From assembly GCF_022601675.1 (NCBI RefSeq), contig NZ_JAKVIL010000002.1, positions 248,001 to 312,000 of the forward strand: a stretch of DNA of 64,000 nucleotides. Reading direction: 5' to 3'. Source of the DNA: Ancylobacter gelatini (lineage in GTDB: Bacteria; Pseudomonadota; Alphaproteobacteria; Rhizobiales; Xanthobacteraceae). Below are positions 37,623 to 46,417 of the stretch, piece by piece. A program made the position numbers and the translations under genes. Within the stretch, counting starts at the first letter, position 1. The number at the start of each line of letters is the position of its first letter. Under the pieces are notes generated by a model. It made no database searches. It was given only the letters and a program-made list of their open reading frames with translations, and was not told where the DNA came from.

Positions 37623-39811
37623 CAGACAAGCTCGTGGTTCTTGAGCGGCAGTGTGCGGTAGCGCGTGCCGGTGGCGGCGAACAGCGCGTTGAGCACCGCC
37701 GGCGCCGCAACGGCGATGGTCGGCTCGCCCACCCCGCCCCAGAAGCCGCCGGACGGCAGCATGATGGTCTCCACCGCCGGCATCTGCGCCATGCGCAACA
37801 CCTCATAGGTGTCGAAATTCTCCTGCTCCATCCGCCCGCCGGCCAATGTGCATTCGCCATAGAGGCAGGCGGAGAGGCCATAGACGAAGGAGCCCTCGAC
37901 CTGCCGCTCGACCTGCGCCGGATTGACCACATGGCCGGGGTCGGTGGCGGCGACGATGCGGTGGATCTTCAGCTCGCCATCCTCCACCGACACTTCGGCG
38001 GCGGCGGCGACATAGGAGCCGAACCCCATGATCTGGCCGAGGCCGCGGAAGCGGCCGGCAGCCGGCGGGGTCTCCCAGCCGATGCCGTTGGCCGCCGCTT
38101 CCAGCACCGCCAGGTGCCTGGGATGGTTCGCCATCAGCTTGCGTCGGAAGGCGAGTGGCTCGGCACCGGCCGCGTGGGCCAGCTCGTCGATGAAGCATTC
38201 CACATAGATGGCATTTTGATTGAGGTTCACCCCACGCCAGAAGCCCGGCGGCACCGGCGGGTTGCGCATGGCGTGGTCGATCAGGAGGTTGGGGACGGTA
38301 TAGGCGAGGTGGCCCTCCGGCAGGTTCGCCGTCAGCCCCTGGAACACGACCGGGTCCATGCCGCCCTGCATGCCCTCCGGCCGCACCGCGGCGAGGATCG
38401 ACTGGCCGGAAATGCGCAGGTGAAGCGCGGCAAGGTTGCCGTCCGCGTCCAGCGCCCCCGTCAGCTTCGCCTGCGTGGTCGGGTGATAGGCGCCGTGCAG
38501 CATGTCCTCCTCGCGGGTCCACAGCAGCTTCACCGGGGTGCCCGGCATCTGCTTTGCGATGCTGACCGACTGGCGGACATAGTCCTGGAAATTACCGCGC
38601 CGGCCAAAGCCGCCGCCGAGATGGATCTTGTAGATTTCGCACTGGCCGACCGGAAGTCCGGCGGCCTCGGCGGCGGCGGCGAGGCTGGCTTCGCCGTTCT
38701 GCGTCGGCACCCACACCTCGCATTTGTCCGCCGTCCAGAGCGCGGTGGCGTTCATCGGCTCCATGGTGGCGTGGTTCTGGTAGGGAAAGGCATAGGTCGC
38801 GGTCACGACCTTGCCCCCGGCGGCCGCGACGCGGGCGAGTTCCGCCCTGGCATCGCCCTGGCTGTTGCCGATGAAGGCCTCGTCGGCTTCCAGCCCTTCC
38901 GCCAGCAGGGCGCGGATGTCGGCGCTGGTGAGGTCCTTGTTGGGGCCTTCGTCCCAGGTGATCGGCAGCGCATCGAGCGCCGTCTTGGCCCGCCACCAGG
39001 TATCGGCGACGACGGCGACCGAGCGCTCGTCGACCCGCACCACCTTCTTGACACCCGGCATCGTCTCGATCGCCGCCGCGTCGAAGCTCGCCAGCGTGCC
39101 GCCGAAGACAGGGCAGGCCTTGATGGCGGCGTTGAGCATGCCGGGGAGCTTGAGGTCGGCCCCGTAGACCTGCCGCCCCGTGAGCTTGTCGACCGTGTCG
39201 AGGCGCGGCAATGGCTTGCCGGCGATCTTCCAGTCCTTGGGGTCCTTGAGCGTGACCTCGGCCGGCGGCGTCAGGCGGCCCGCCGCTTCCGCCACCTCGC
39301 CATAGCGCAGCGTGCGCCCGCTCGGGCCGTGGGTGATGACGCTGTCGGCCGCGGTGCAGTCGCCGGCGGGCACGCCCCACTGCGTGGCTGCGGCGGTGAT
39401 GAGCATGTGGCGCGCGGCGGCGCCGCCCTTGCGCACATAGTCATGGGAATCGCGGATGCCCCGGCTGCCGCCGGTGGAATAGCTGCCCCAGACGCGGTCG
39501 CGGCGCAGGTTCTCGCCCGGCGGCGGATATTCGGTGGTGACCTTCGACCAGTCGCATTCCAGCTCCTCGGCCACCAGCTGCGCGAGACCGGTCAGCGTTC
39601 CCTGGCCCATCTCGGAGCGGGCGATGCGGATGGCGACGGTATCGTCCGGCTTCACCACCACCCAGGCATTGACCTCGGGAGCCACGGCTGCGGCGTCCTG
39701 CGCCAGCGCCGTACCGGCAAACGGGATGTGGAAGCCGAGCGACAGGCCGCCCAGAGTGGCGGCGGAGCCGACGATGAAATTGCGGCGCGAGACCGATTGA
39801 CGGATGCTCAT
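37622..39811 (-). CDS. Xanthine dehydrogenase-family molybdopterin subunit (IorB/CoxL-like), copy 1
   Basis: The 729-residue protein has a twin-arginine signal (VSRRNFIVGSAATLGG), so the enzyme is periplasmic. Molybdenum cofactor-binding regions are recognisable (SEMGQGTLTGLAQ, GGGFGRRGNFQDYV, PPGFWRGVNLNQNAIYVE). The catalytic glutamate lies in GGVGEPTIAVAAP near the C-terminus. It pairs with the 2Fe-2S protein encoded just upstream. No FAD subunit is present, as in isoquinoline oxidoreductase and periplasmic aldehyde dehydrogenases that use cytochrome c. The substrate, probably an aldehyde or N-heterocycle, is not determined. The next gene is a cytochrome c. Confidence 0.88.
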   Translation of the reverse strand: MSIRQSVSRRNFIVGSAATLGGLSLGFHIPFAGTALAQDAAAVAPEVNAWVVVKPDDTVAIRIARSEMGQGTLTGLAQLVAEELECDWSKVTTEYPPPGENLRRDRVWGSYSTGGSRGIRDSHDYVRKGGAAARHMLITAAATQWGVPAGDCTAADSVITHGPSGRTLRYGEVAEAAGRLTPPAEVTLKDPKDWKIAGKPLPRLDTVDKLTGRQVYGADLKLPGMLNAAIKACPVFGGTLASFDAAAIETMPGVKKVVRVDERSVAVVADTWWRAKTALDALPITWDEGPNKDLTSADIRALLAEGLEADEAFIGNSQGDARAELARVAAAGGKVVTATYAFPYQNHATMEPMNATALWTADKCEVWVPTQNGEASLAAAAEAAGLPVGQCEIYKIHLGGGFGRRGNFQDYVRQSVSIAKQMPGTPVKLLWTREEDMLHGAYHPTTQAKLTGALDADGNLAALHLRISGQSILAAVRPEGMQGGMDPVVFQGLTANLPEGHLAYTVPNLLIDHAMRNPPVPPGFWRGVNLNQNAIYVECFIDELAHAAGAEPLAFRRKLMANHPRHLAVLEAAANGIGWETPPAAGRFRGLGQIMGFGSYVAAAAEVSVEDGELKIHRIVAATDPGHVVNPAQVERQVEGSFVYGLSACLYGECTLAGGRMEQENFDTYEVLRMAQMPAVETIMLPSGGFWGGVGEPTIAVAAPAVLNALFAATGTRYRTLPLKNHELV

Positions 39812-39821
39812 GGCGCTCTCC

Positions 39822-40280
39822 TCAGCCGGCCTTGCCTTCGGCCGCCATATGGATGGCGGCGCGAACGCGGTTATAGGTGCCGCAACGGCAGATATTGGTG
39901 ATCTCGGCATTGATGTCGTCGTCGCTCGGCGCCGGATTGGTCTCCAGCAGGCTGGCGACGGCCATGATCATGCCGGTCTGGCAATAGCCGCACTGGGGAA
40001 CGTCGAGCGCGAGCCAGGCCTTCTGCACCGGGTGGGAGCCATCCGGCGACAGGCCCTCGATGGTGACGATCTTCTGGTCCGCCTCGATGGCGGAGACCGG
40101 CATCACGCAGGAGCGCGTCGCCACGCCGTCAATATGAACCGTGCAGGCGCCGCACTGGGCGATGCCGCAGCCGAACTTGGTGCCGGTCAGGCCGATCTGC
40201 TCGCGCAGTACCCAGAGAAGCGGCGTGTCGGGCTCGACCTCGACCGCGTGCGTCTGCCCGTTGACGGTGAGCTGGACCAT
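39822..40280 (-). CDS. (2Fe-2S) subunit of molybdenum hydroxylase, copy 1
   Basis: A 152-residue protein with a plant-ferredoxin-type cluster in the N-terminal half ([15 protein letters not shown]) and the helical second cluster near the Mo site ([12 protein letters not shown] and [11 protein letters not shown]). It carries electrons out of the molybdopterin subunit encoded 10 bases downstream. It has no export signal and would be carried by the Tat-exported large subunit. The start at 40280 has GGGAGGTCATC upstream. It is the first gene of the operon that runs into the sox genes. Confidence 0.92.
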   Translation of the reverse strand: MVQLTVNGQTHAVEVEPDTPLLWVLREQIGLTGTKFGCGIAQCGACTVHIDGVATRSCVMPVSAIEADQKIVTIEGLSPDGSHPVQKAWLALDVPQCGYCQTGMIMAVASLLETNPAPSDDDINAEITNICRCGTYNRVRAAIHMAAEGKAG

Positions 40281-40508
40281 GATGACCTCCCGGCTGGAGA
40301 AACGGTGTATGCCGCGTGCGGCGTTCGGCCTGCGCCCGGCATGTCGCGGGCGGGCGTTCTTCGACGTCGTCACGCTAGGCGGGCGGTGTCGCAGAAGCGT
40401 GCCGCCTGCCATGCCGATTGTCGCGAGGTGTCGCGTCCGCAGCGGCTGATAAGAATTGATACAAACTGCGGCCGCGTTCTCGCGGGGCGTGGGATGGCGG
40501 GGAGCGCC

Positions 40509-41435
40509 TTAGCCTGCCGCGGAGCGGCCGGCGGGCGTCTCGACCGCGAAATACCCCGCACCGCGGAGATCGTTCAGCAGTTCCGCACCCGTGGGGGCCC
40601 AGCCGAGACGATCCTGTGTCCATGCGCTGGAAACCGGCTGGTGCATCGACGCGAAGTCGAGGAACCAGCCGAAATGAGCGCGCGCATCGTCCCCCGTCAG
40701 TGAGACGCAGGGCAGGCCGAGGCCCGCCGCGATCGCCCGTGCGATCTCACGGAACGGGATGCCCGGTTCGGCCGCCGCGTGGAAGGTGGCGGCGCAGGGG
40801 CCCTGTTCGACCGCGAGGCGGAAGGCGCGCGCGGCGTCGCTCACATGCACGGCGGGCCACGCATTGTCGCCCTCGCCGGGATAGGCCGAGCGCGCATTGC
40901 GCCGCGCCATGGCGATCAGCATCGGCACGAAGCCGTGGTCGCCCTCGCCATGCACGCTTGGCGGCAGGCGCATGATGGCCGCGGGGATGCCCCGCGCGGA
41001 GAGGCGCCGCGCTGTACTGTCGGAGGCGCGGGGATAGGCTGCCGAAGGCGGGGGCGCGACGTCGCTCTCAACGGCCGGGCGGCCCCCGGCGCCGAGCCCC
41101 GCAAGGCCGGCGGTAACGACAAGCGGCTTCCGCGTGCCTTCGATCGCGGCGCCGAGGGCCTCGATCGCCGCGCCATCGATCGCGCAGGCTTCGGCAAACC
41201 GCGCGAAGTCATGCACGAAGCCGGTATGGATGACCGCATCACAGCTCTGCGCGCCCTCGCGAAGCGTGTCGGGAGCCGCGAGGTCGCCGCGCAGCACGTC
41301 GGCACCCGCCCGCCCGAGCGCCGCCGCGCCGCGATCCGAGCGCGCGAGCCCCAGAACCTGATGGCCCTGAGCCAGCAGCTCGGCCGTCACGGCCGAGCCG
41401 ATAAAACCGGTCGCGCCGGTCACAAATACACGCAT
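40509..41435 (-). CDS. NAD(P)-dependent epimerase/dehydratase (extended SDR)
   Basis: The 308-residue protein has the Rossmann motif VTGATGFIGSAV and other features of atypical extended SDRs: HTGFVHDFARF, IMRLPPSVHGEGDHGFVPML and YPGEGDNAWPAVHVSDAARA. The usual YxxxK is modified (AYPRASDS), as in several members of the SDR_a5 group, so the reaction is uncertain. It is divergent from the MmyB-type regulator, with 78 bases between, and probably controlled by it. Confidence 0.85.
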   Translation of the reverse strand: MRVFVTGATGFIGSAVTAELLAQGHQVLGLARSDRGAAALGRAGADVLRGDLAAPDTLREGAQSCDAVIHTGFVHDFARFAEACAIDGAAIEALGAAIEGTRKPLVVTAGLAGLGAGGRPAVESDVAPPPSAAYPRASDSTARRLSARGIPAAIMRLPPSVHGEGDHGFVPMLIAMARRNARSAYPGEGDNAWPAVHVSDAARAFRLAVEQGPCAATFHAAAEPGIPFREIARAIAAGLGLPCVSLTGDDARAHFGWFLDFASMHQPVSSAWTQDRLGWAPTGAELLNDLRGAGYFAVETPAGRSAAG

Positions 41436-41500
41436 GGCTGTTCTCCTTCTTGCCGGGAAGGAGGTTATGCGGCAGAGTTTATCCAGTTAAATACGTGATC

Positions 41501-41514
41501 TTATACGGGTATAA
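41501..41514. promoter_or_regulatory. Palindrome at the start codon of the MmyB-type regulator
   Basis: TTATAC-GG-GTATAA is a perfect 14-bp palindrome whose last base is the A of the ATG at 41514. It sits in the 78-base region between this gene and the divergent SDR gene, so it could serve both promoters. Confidence 0.5.
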
Positions 41515-42350
41515 TGACTAACATATCGGTCGGCACCTGCGATGCGAACCGCCTTGGCGCCTTTCTGAAGGATCGCCGTCAAAGGCTCGATGCTGCCGCG
41601 CTCGGGCTGGGCGGACGCCGCCGGACGCCGGGTCTGCGGCGCGAGGAGGTCGCCCAGCGGGCCCATATCAGCACCACCTGGTACACCTGGCTCGAACAGG
41701 GGCGCGGCGGTGCTCCCTCGACCCGCGTGCTCGACAGTCTCGCCCATGCGCTCATGATGACGGAGGCGGAGCGCGAGCATCTGTTCCTGGTTGGCCTGGG
41801 CCACCCGCCCAAGACCCGTGCCGTTTCGCAGGAAGGCATCTCCGCGCGCCTGCAGCGCTTCCTCGATGCCATGCCGATGATCCCGGCGACCGTCGCCACC
41901 GCGACCTGGGACATCATCGGCTGGAACCACGCGGCGCGAATGGCTCTCTCGGATTACGAAGCGCTCGCGCCCGAGGCGCGCAATATCCTGCGACGGATGT
42001 TCCTCGATCCGGCGACACGCGCGGCCCAGGGCGATTGGGAGTCGGTCGCGCGCTTCCTTGTGGCGACCTTCCGCGCCGAGACCGCGCGCAGCGGCGAAAA
42101 TCCCCGCGCGGCCGAGCTGGTTGCGGAACTCTCCGCCAGCAGCCCGGACTTCGTTCGCCTGTGGAGTGAGAACGGCGTCACGATCACCGGCGAAGGAGCC
42201 AAGACCATCCGTCACCGCGTCGTCGGCGAGATCAGCTTCGAGTTTTCGTCCTTCGCAATCGACGGGCGGCCGGATCTCAGGCTGCTGGTTTATGTCCCGT
42301 CCGGCGCCGCCGATACCGAGAAGATGCGACAGCTCTGCGGTGGGGAGTGA
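41514..42350 (+). CDS. MmyB-type XRE transcriptional regulator
   Basis: The 278-residue protein has an N-terminal HTH (LGAFLKDRRQRL, TPGLRREEVAQRAHIS, TWYTWLEQGRG) and a C-terminal MmyB-like ligand-binding domain (WDIIGWNHAARMAL, then FVRLWSENGV). This family usually represses an adjacent, divergently transcribed short-chain dehydrogenase gene and responds to fatty-acid-like ligands. Exactly this arrangement is seen with the SDR gene at 40509-41435. Confidence 0.9.
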   Translation: MTNISVGTCDANRLGAFLKDRRQRLDAAALGLGGRRRTPGLRREEVAQRAHISTTWYTWLEQGRGGAPSTRVLDSLAHALMMTEAEREHLFLVGLGHPPKTRAVSQEGISARLQRFLDAMPMIPATVATATWDIIGWNHAARMALSDYEALAPEARNILRRMFLDPATRAAQGDWESVARFLVATFRAETARSGENPRAAELVAELSASSPDFVRLWSENGVTITGEGAKTIRHRVVGEISFEFSSFAIDGRPDLRLLVYVPSGAADTEKMRQLCGGE

Positions 42351-42408
42351 GGCGCGCACGTCTCGCTGCGCCCCTCGTCCACATCCTCGCGCCCAACAGG
42401 TGGAGCCG

Positions 42409-44625
42409 TCAGCCGGCCAGTGCCGCCTTCACCCGCTCCGGCAGGAATGGATAGTGCCGCAGCCGCACCCCGCCCGTCAGCCGCGCGACCGCATTGGCGA
42501 TGGCCGGCCCGATCGGCGGCAGCCCGACCTCGCCGATGCCGGCCGGCTTGTTCTCCGGTGTCGGCGTCACCGTGACATGGATGCGCGGCATCTCCGACAT
42601 GCGCAGGATGCGGTAGGTGTCGAAATTGCCTTCCTGCACCTCGCCGGCGACGATGTTGATCTGCTCGTAAAGTGCATGGCTGGCGCCGAAGACGATCGCG
42701 CCGGTGATCTGGGCCTCGATGTTGCGCGGCTGCACGGCGACGCCCGGATCGACCACGCACCACACCTCATGCAGGCGGATCTCGCCGCTCTCCCTGTCCA
42801 GCGACACCTCGACGACCTCGGCGCAATGCGCGCCGAAGGCGTCGGTATAGGCGAGCCCGAGAGCCCGTCCTTCGCGGGGCCGCCGCCAGTCGGCCAGCGC
42901 GGCGACCGCCTCGATCACCTTCTGCGCCCGCGGCTGGCCGCTCAGCAATTCCAGCCGGAGCGCCACCGGATCGTCGCCTCTGGCAGCCGCGATTTCGTCG
43001 AGGGTGCATTCGACACCGAAATTGTTCTGGCCATAGCCCACCCCGCGCCAGAAGCCGACATCGCGCCCGCTGTCCTGCCGGATGAACTCCACCAGATGGG
43101 CCGGAACGCGATAGTTGAAGAGCGTGCCGTCGGTGACGACGGTATCGAGCCCGCCCTCGCTCTGAAACAGCTGAGGCAGGGTGCGGGCAAAGATGGAGTC
43201 GGCAACCACGCGGTGGCGCCAGCCGACGATGTTGCCCGATCCGTCGAGCCCGACCTCGACGTGCTGGGCCGCGAGCGGGCGGTATTTGCCGTGCCGGACA
43301 TCGTCCTCGCGGCTCCAGACCACCTTCACCGGGCGACCCTCGACCTCTTTGGCGAGCCGCACCGCGTCGGTGATGAAATCCTCCTCGGCCCGCCGGCCGA
43401 AACCGCCGCCAAGCAGCGTGGCATGGACCGTCACCTTGTCCGGCGTGGTTCCCGCTGCGGCCGCCGCGAAACGTTGCGTCGCTGTCGGCCCCTGCGTCGG
43501 CGCCCAGACCTCCACCGTGTCGCCGGACACGCGCGCCGTCGCATTCATCGGCTCCATGGTGGCGTGATGGACATGGTCGGTCAGATAGTCGGCGACGATC
43601 ACGCGGGCCGCGCCGGCGATGGCGGCGGGCGCGTTGCCCTCCGCGCGCGCCGGCACGCCGGTGCGGGAGAGATCGCGGCCGACATCGCGGTAGGCGTCGG
43701 CGAGGGCCGCGCTCTCGTAGCGGCGCACCCGCGAAGCGGTGCTCCATGTAACGACCAGCGCGTCCTTGGCCCGGCGCACCGCATCGGTACTCTCGCCGAG
43801 AATGCCGACGCCATAGGGCAGGGGCACGATGCCGACGATGCCCTTCACGGCCCTGGCCGCTTCATCGTCGATCCGCTCCGGGCGCTCGCCCGGCACCGGC
43901 GGACGCAGCACGGCACCGTGGAGCATGCCGGGCAGATCGACATCGATTCCGAACCGGGCCGAACCGTCGACCTTGGAGGGCACGTCGACCCGGTCAACGT
44001 CATGGCGGCCGATATAGCGCCACTGGGCGGCGGGCTTGAGGTCGGCCTCGCTGGCCTGCGGCAGCGGATCGGGCAGCAGGCCGGTCGCGGCGATCTGGCC
44101 ATAGGAAAGAGAGCGCCCGCTGCCGGCGTGAACGACACGGCCGGGCTCGGTCGCAAGTTCGCTCACCGGCAGGCCAAGCTGCGCGGCGGCGCCGGCCAGA
44201 AGCACCTTGCGGGTCTGCGCGCCGGCGAGGCGCAGCAGCGAATAATAGCCGCGAACCGTCTCGCTGCCCCCGGTCAGCTGGATGCCGTAAAAGCCGGGAT
44301 TGCCATAGGTCTCGGCGTCGGAAGGCGCCTGGATGATGCGCACCTTCTCCCAGTCGGCGTCCATGTCCTCGGCAATCAGCAGGGGCAGGGCGGTCTTCAC
44401 GCCCTGGCCCATCTCGACGGCGGGTGAGATGAGGTTGACCGTGCCGTCGGCTTCGATGGTCACCCAGGCATTGGGTGCGAGGCCGCCGGCCGTGGCGACC
44501 TCGGCGGCGGCGCGGGCGACCGAGGCGAGGCCGCCAAAGGCCACCGCGATGCCCGCGCCTCCCAGCGTGACGAGAAAGCTGCGCCGTGAGAGAGCCGCCG
44601 CGTGCGGCTGGAGACGTTCCGACAT
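42409..44625 (-). CDS. Xanthine dehydrogenase-family molybdopterin subunit, copy 2
   Basis: The 738-residue protein has a twin-arginine signal (LSRRSFLVTLGGAGIAV) and the same architecture as the copy in the sox operon but is only moderately similar. Motifs include AVEMGQGVKTALPL, GGGFGRRAEEDFIT, VGFWRGVGYGQNNFGVE, and the catalytic glutamate in GIGEVGLPPIGPAI. It pairs with the 2Fe-2S protein encoded 3 bases upstream. A periplasmic aldehyde or heterocycle oxidising role is inferred from the family. No FAD subunit or cytochrome is next to it. Confidence 0.88.
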   Translation of the reverse strand: MSERLQPHAAALSRRSFLVTLGGAGIAVAFGGLASVARAAAEVATAGGLAPNAWVTIEADGTVNLISPAVEMGQGVKTALPLLIAEDMDADWEKVRIIQAPSDAETYGNPGFYGIQLTGGSETVRGYYSLLRLAGAQTRKVLLAGAAAQLGLPVSELATEPGRVVHAGSGRSLSYGQIAATGLLPDPLPQASEADLKPAAQWRYIGRHDVDRVDVPSKVDGSARFGIDVDLPGMLHGAVLRPPVPGERPERIDDEAARAVKGIVGIVPLPYGVGILGESTDAVRRAKDALVVTWSTASRVRRYESAALADAYRDVGRDLSRTGVPARAEGNAPAAIAGAARVIVADYLTDHVHHATMEPMNATARVSGDTVEVWAPTQGPTATQRFAAAAAGTTPDKVTVHATLLGGGFGRRAEEDFITDAVRLAKEVEGRPVKVVWSREDDVRHGKYRPLAAQHVEVGLDGSGNIVGWRHRVVADSIFARTLPQLFQSEGGLDTVVTDGTLFNYRVPAHLVEFIRQDSGRDVGFWRGVGYGQNNFGVECTLDEIAAARGDDPVALRLELLSGQPRAQKVIEAVAALADWRRPREGRALGLAYTDAFGAHCAEVVEVSLDRESGEIRLHEVWCVVDPGVAVQPRNIEAQITGAIVFGASHALYEQINIVAGEVQEGNFDTYRILRMSEMPRIHVTVTPTPENKPAGIGEVGLPPIGPAIANAVARLTGGVRLRHYPFLPERVKAALAG

Positions 44626-44628
44626 GGT

Positions 44629-45081
44629 TCAGCCCTCCTGCGCCGCGCGCTCGATGGCGCGCAAAATGCGGTCGTAGGTGCCGCAGCGGCACAGATTGCC
44701 GTCCATATGGGCGACGATTTCATCGCGGCTGGGGTGCGGATTGCGCGCCAGAAGCCCGGCGGCCTGCATGATCTGGCCCGACTGGCAGTAGCCGCATTGC
44801 GGTGCCTGTTCGGCAATCCAGGCTTTCTGAAGCGGGTGGCCGGCATCGGGCGCAAGCCCCTCGATGGTGGTCACCTGGCGCCCCGCCACATCCTGCAAAT
44901 GGGTCTGGCAGGAGCGTGTGGGCTCGCCATCGACATGCACGGTGCAGGCCCCGCAAACGGCGATGCCGCAGCCGAATTTCGTCCCGGTGAGCTTGAGCTG
45001 ATCGCGGATGATCCACAGGAGCGGCGTGTCCGGTTCGGCGGCAACGTCGACGGTCCGTCCGTTGATGGTAAAGGCTGTCAT
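44629..45081 (-). CDS. (2Fe-2S) subunit of molybdenum hydroxylase, copy 2
   Basis: The 150-residue protein has both iron-sulfur cluster motifs: [15 protein letters not shown] and [12 protein letters not shown] with [11 protein letters not shown]. It is the electron-transfer partner of the large subunit encoded next in the operon. The start at 45081 was selected by alignment to the family N-terminus ([13 protein letters not shown]); 20 extra upstream codons in the frame have no similarity. Confidence 0.9.
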   Translation of the reverse strand: MTAFTINGRTVDVAAEPDTPLLWIIRDQLKLTGTKFGCGIAVCGACTVHVDGEPTRSCQTHLQDVAGRQVTTIEGLAPDAGHPLQKAWIAEQAPQCGYCQSGQIMQAAGLLARNPHPSRDEIVAHMDGNLCRCGTYDRILRAIERAAQEG

Positions 45082-45147
45082 GGTGAGTGCCCGGTGTTCA
45101 GCTGGGAATGGTCGGACGGCGACGGCGGTGCGGCTGGGCACGGCCCC

Positions 45148-45501
45148 TCAATGAAACGAGTGGCGGTGCGCGCTGTCCTGGCGGCGCGCCTCCTGCACGA
45201 GGAACAGCGGGCGTGCCGATCCGGCGCAGGACGGCTGTGACGGATCGGCGATGCCGGGCCCGGCCGGTGCCGGTTCGTCATCGTCCCCGGCAGCGAAGAC
45301 GGGTGTGCACACGCGATAGGTCGCCTGCAGGGCCGGCGGTGCGTGCGGTGGGGCTTTGTCCGCAAGCGCGGGGACGAACACGAGCAGGCTGACGGCAAGC
45401 GCGCACAGCGTCCCTTCCACCAGCAGCACATCGCCGAGCCGGGCTCGCCTCCCGAGACGCCGGAGGTAGTCCGGCTCCCGGTCTTCGTTTCGCTTGGTCA
45501 T
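45148..45501 (-). CDS. Hypothetical single-pass membrane protein
   Basis: This 117-residue protein has a basic N-terminus (RRLGRRARLGD) and one hydrophobic segment (about 27-47) that could be a signal anchor, followed by a Pro/Ala-rich region with two cysteines and a His-rich end. No family is recognised. It lies 66 bases upstream of the molybdenum hydroxylase pair on the same strand and may be co-transcribed. The ATG at 45501 has GGAGGGACC upstream. Confidence 0.5.
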   Translation of the reverse strand: MTKRNEDREPDYLRRLGRRARLGDVLLVEGTLCALAVSLLVFVPALADKAPPHAPPALQATYRVCTPVFAAGDDDEPAPAGPGIADPSQPSCAGSARPLFLVQEARRQDSAHRHSFH

Positions 45502-45687
45502 GATGGTCCCTCCTGTGGGCGGACGAACGGGGTTCTGCACCTCGTCGTCCCGGTCGTAAGGAAGGCTAGCGGGCACTTGTCGCGCAGTTTGCGCTGCCGG
45601 AGGGCGATTTTGTCGTGACCTGTCGCGAGCGCCGGGCGCGCTTACGAAGTGTTACAATTGGCCTTCGCTGCCGTGCCGCGCGCTCCG

Positions 45688-46275
45688 TCAGCTCCGCGGG
45701 CCAGCTGTTTTCCTGAGCCGGTAGACGGCAGCCGGCGGCAGGTTTGCCAGCGTTCCCCCCATGTATTCCGCCGTCAGGCCGAGATGGTCGAGCACGCGCG
45801 ATGGCACGGGACAGCGCGGGCCATAGGTGAACTGGTAGAACGCGCCGTCCGGCCGCATCTTGTCGAAGGCGCCGATCAGGATGGCCATCACCTTGCGCGG
45901 GGCGATGGACAGGAGCGGCAGGCCGCTGACCACGGCACCGGCCGGCCGGCCCTCGAACAGTTCCACGGTCCGTAGCCGCGCGGCATCCATCCACAGCGTG
46001 CGCGCACCGGGGTAGCGGGCCTGGAGCACGACGGCGAATTCCGAGCCGGCTTCGATCAGGGCGAGATCCTCCTGCCGGATGCCGCGCGCCAGCAAGGCGC
46101 GGGTGAAGGCCCCGGTGCCCGGGCCAAGCTCGATGACCGGGCCGGTATCGCGCGAGATTTCGCGGGTGATGAGGCTCGCAAGGGCGCGGCCCGACGGCGC
46201 GATGGCCGCGACGCGACGGGGGCTGCGGAGCCAGGCCTGGAAGAAGCTGAGTGTTTCGGCGATGGGCTGGTTCAT
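45688..46275 (-). CDS. SAM-dependent methyltransferase (phospholipid N-methyltransferase-like)
   Basis: A 195-residue class I methyltransferase. The SAM site is VIELGPGTGAFTRALL, followed by LALIEAGSEFAVVL. The N-terminus FFQAWLRSPRRVAAIAPSGRALA and the later SGLPLLSI and GAFYQFTYGP are typical of the PmtA-like group in Rhizobiales that methylates phosphatidylethanolamine, though related proteins methylate other substrates. The frame is open 90 codons upstream without similarity. Confidence 0.75.
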   Translation of the reverse strand: MNQPIAETLSFFQAWLRSPRRVAAIAPSGRALASLITREISRDTGPVIELGPGTGAFTRALLARGIRQEDLALIEAGSEFAVVLQARYPGARTLWMDAARLRTVELFEGRPAGAVVSGLPLLSIAPRKVMAILIGAFDKMRPDGAFYQFTYGPRCPVPSRVLDHLGLTAEYMGGTLANLPPAAVYRLRKTAGPRS

Positions 46276-46417
46276 TGCGGGAAATGCCTCTTGCTGCGGG
46301 CACACCGTCGCGCTGCGCGGGTGCCGCCATGGGGACGCGAGGGATCGTCGGCGCCCGAGGCGCGAGACGGTCCGTGATGTCAGGAAGGAAAGGGGGGCGG
46401 GCGAGCGGGGGCGCCGG

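Noticed and set aside
37634-39901. 755-codon plus-strand ORF antisense to the molybdenum hydroxylase gene
   Set aside because: It is His/Arg/Gly-rich with no domain motif and mirrors the codon pattern of the minus-strand gene. It is a shadow of high-GC coding DNA.
42058-44427. 789-codon plus-strand ORF antisense to the second molybdenum hydroxylase gene
   Set aside because: Same reason: low-complexity Arg/Gly/His composition, no motif, and it also overlaps the MmyB gene. The minus-strand frame has all catalytic motifs.
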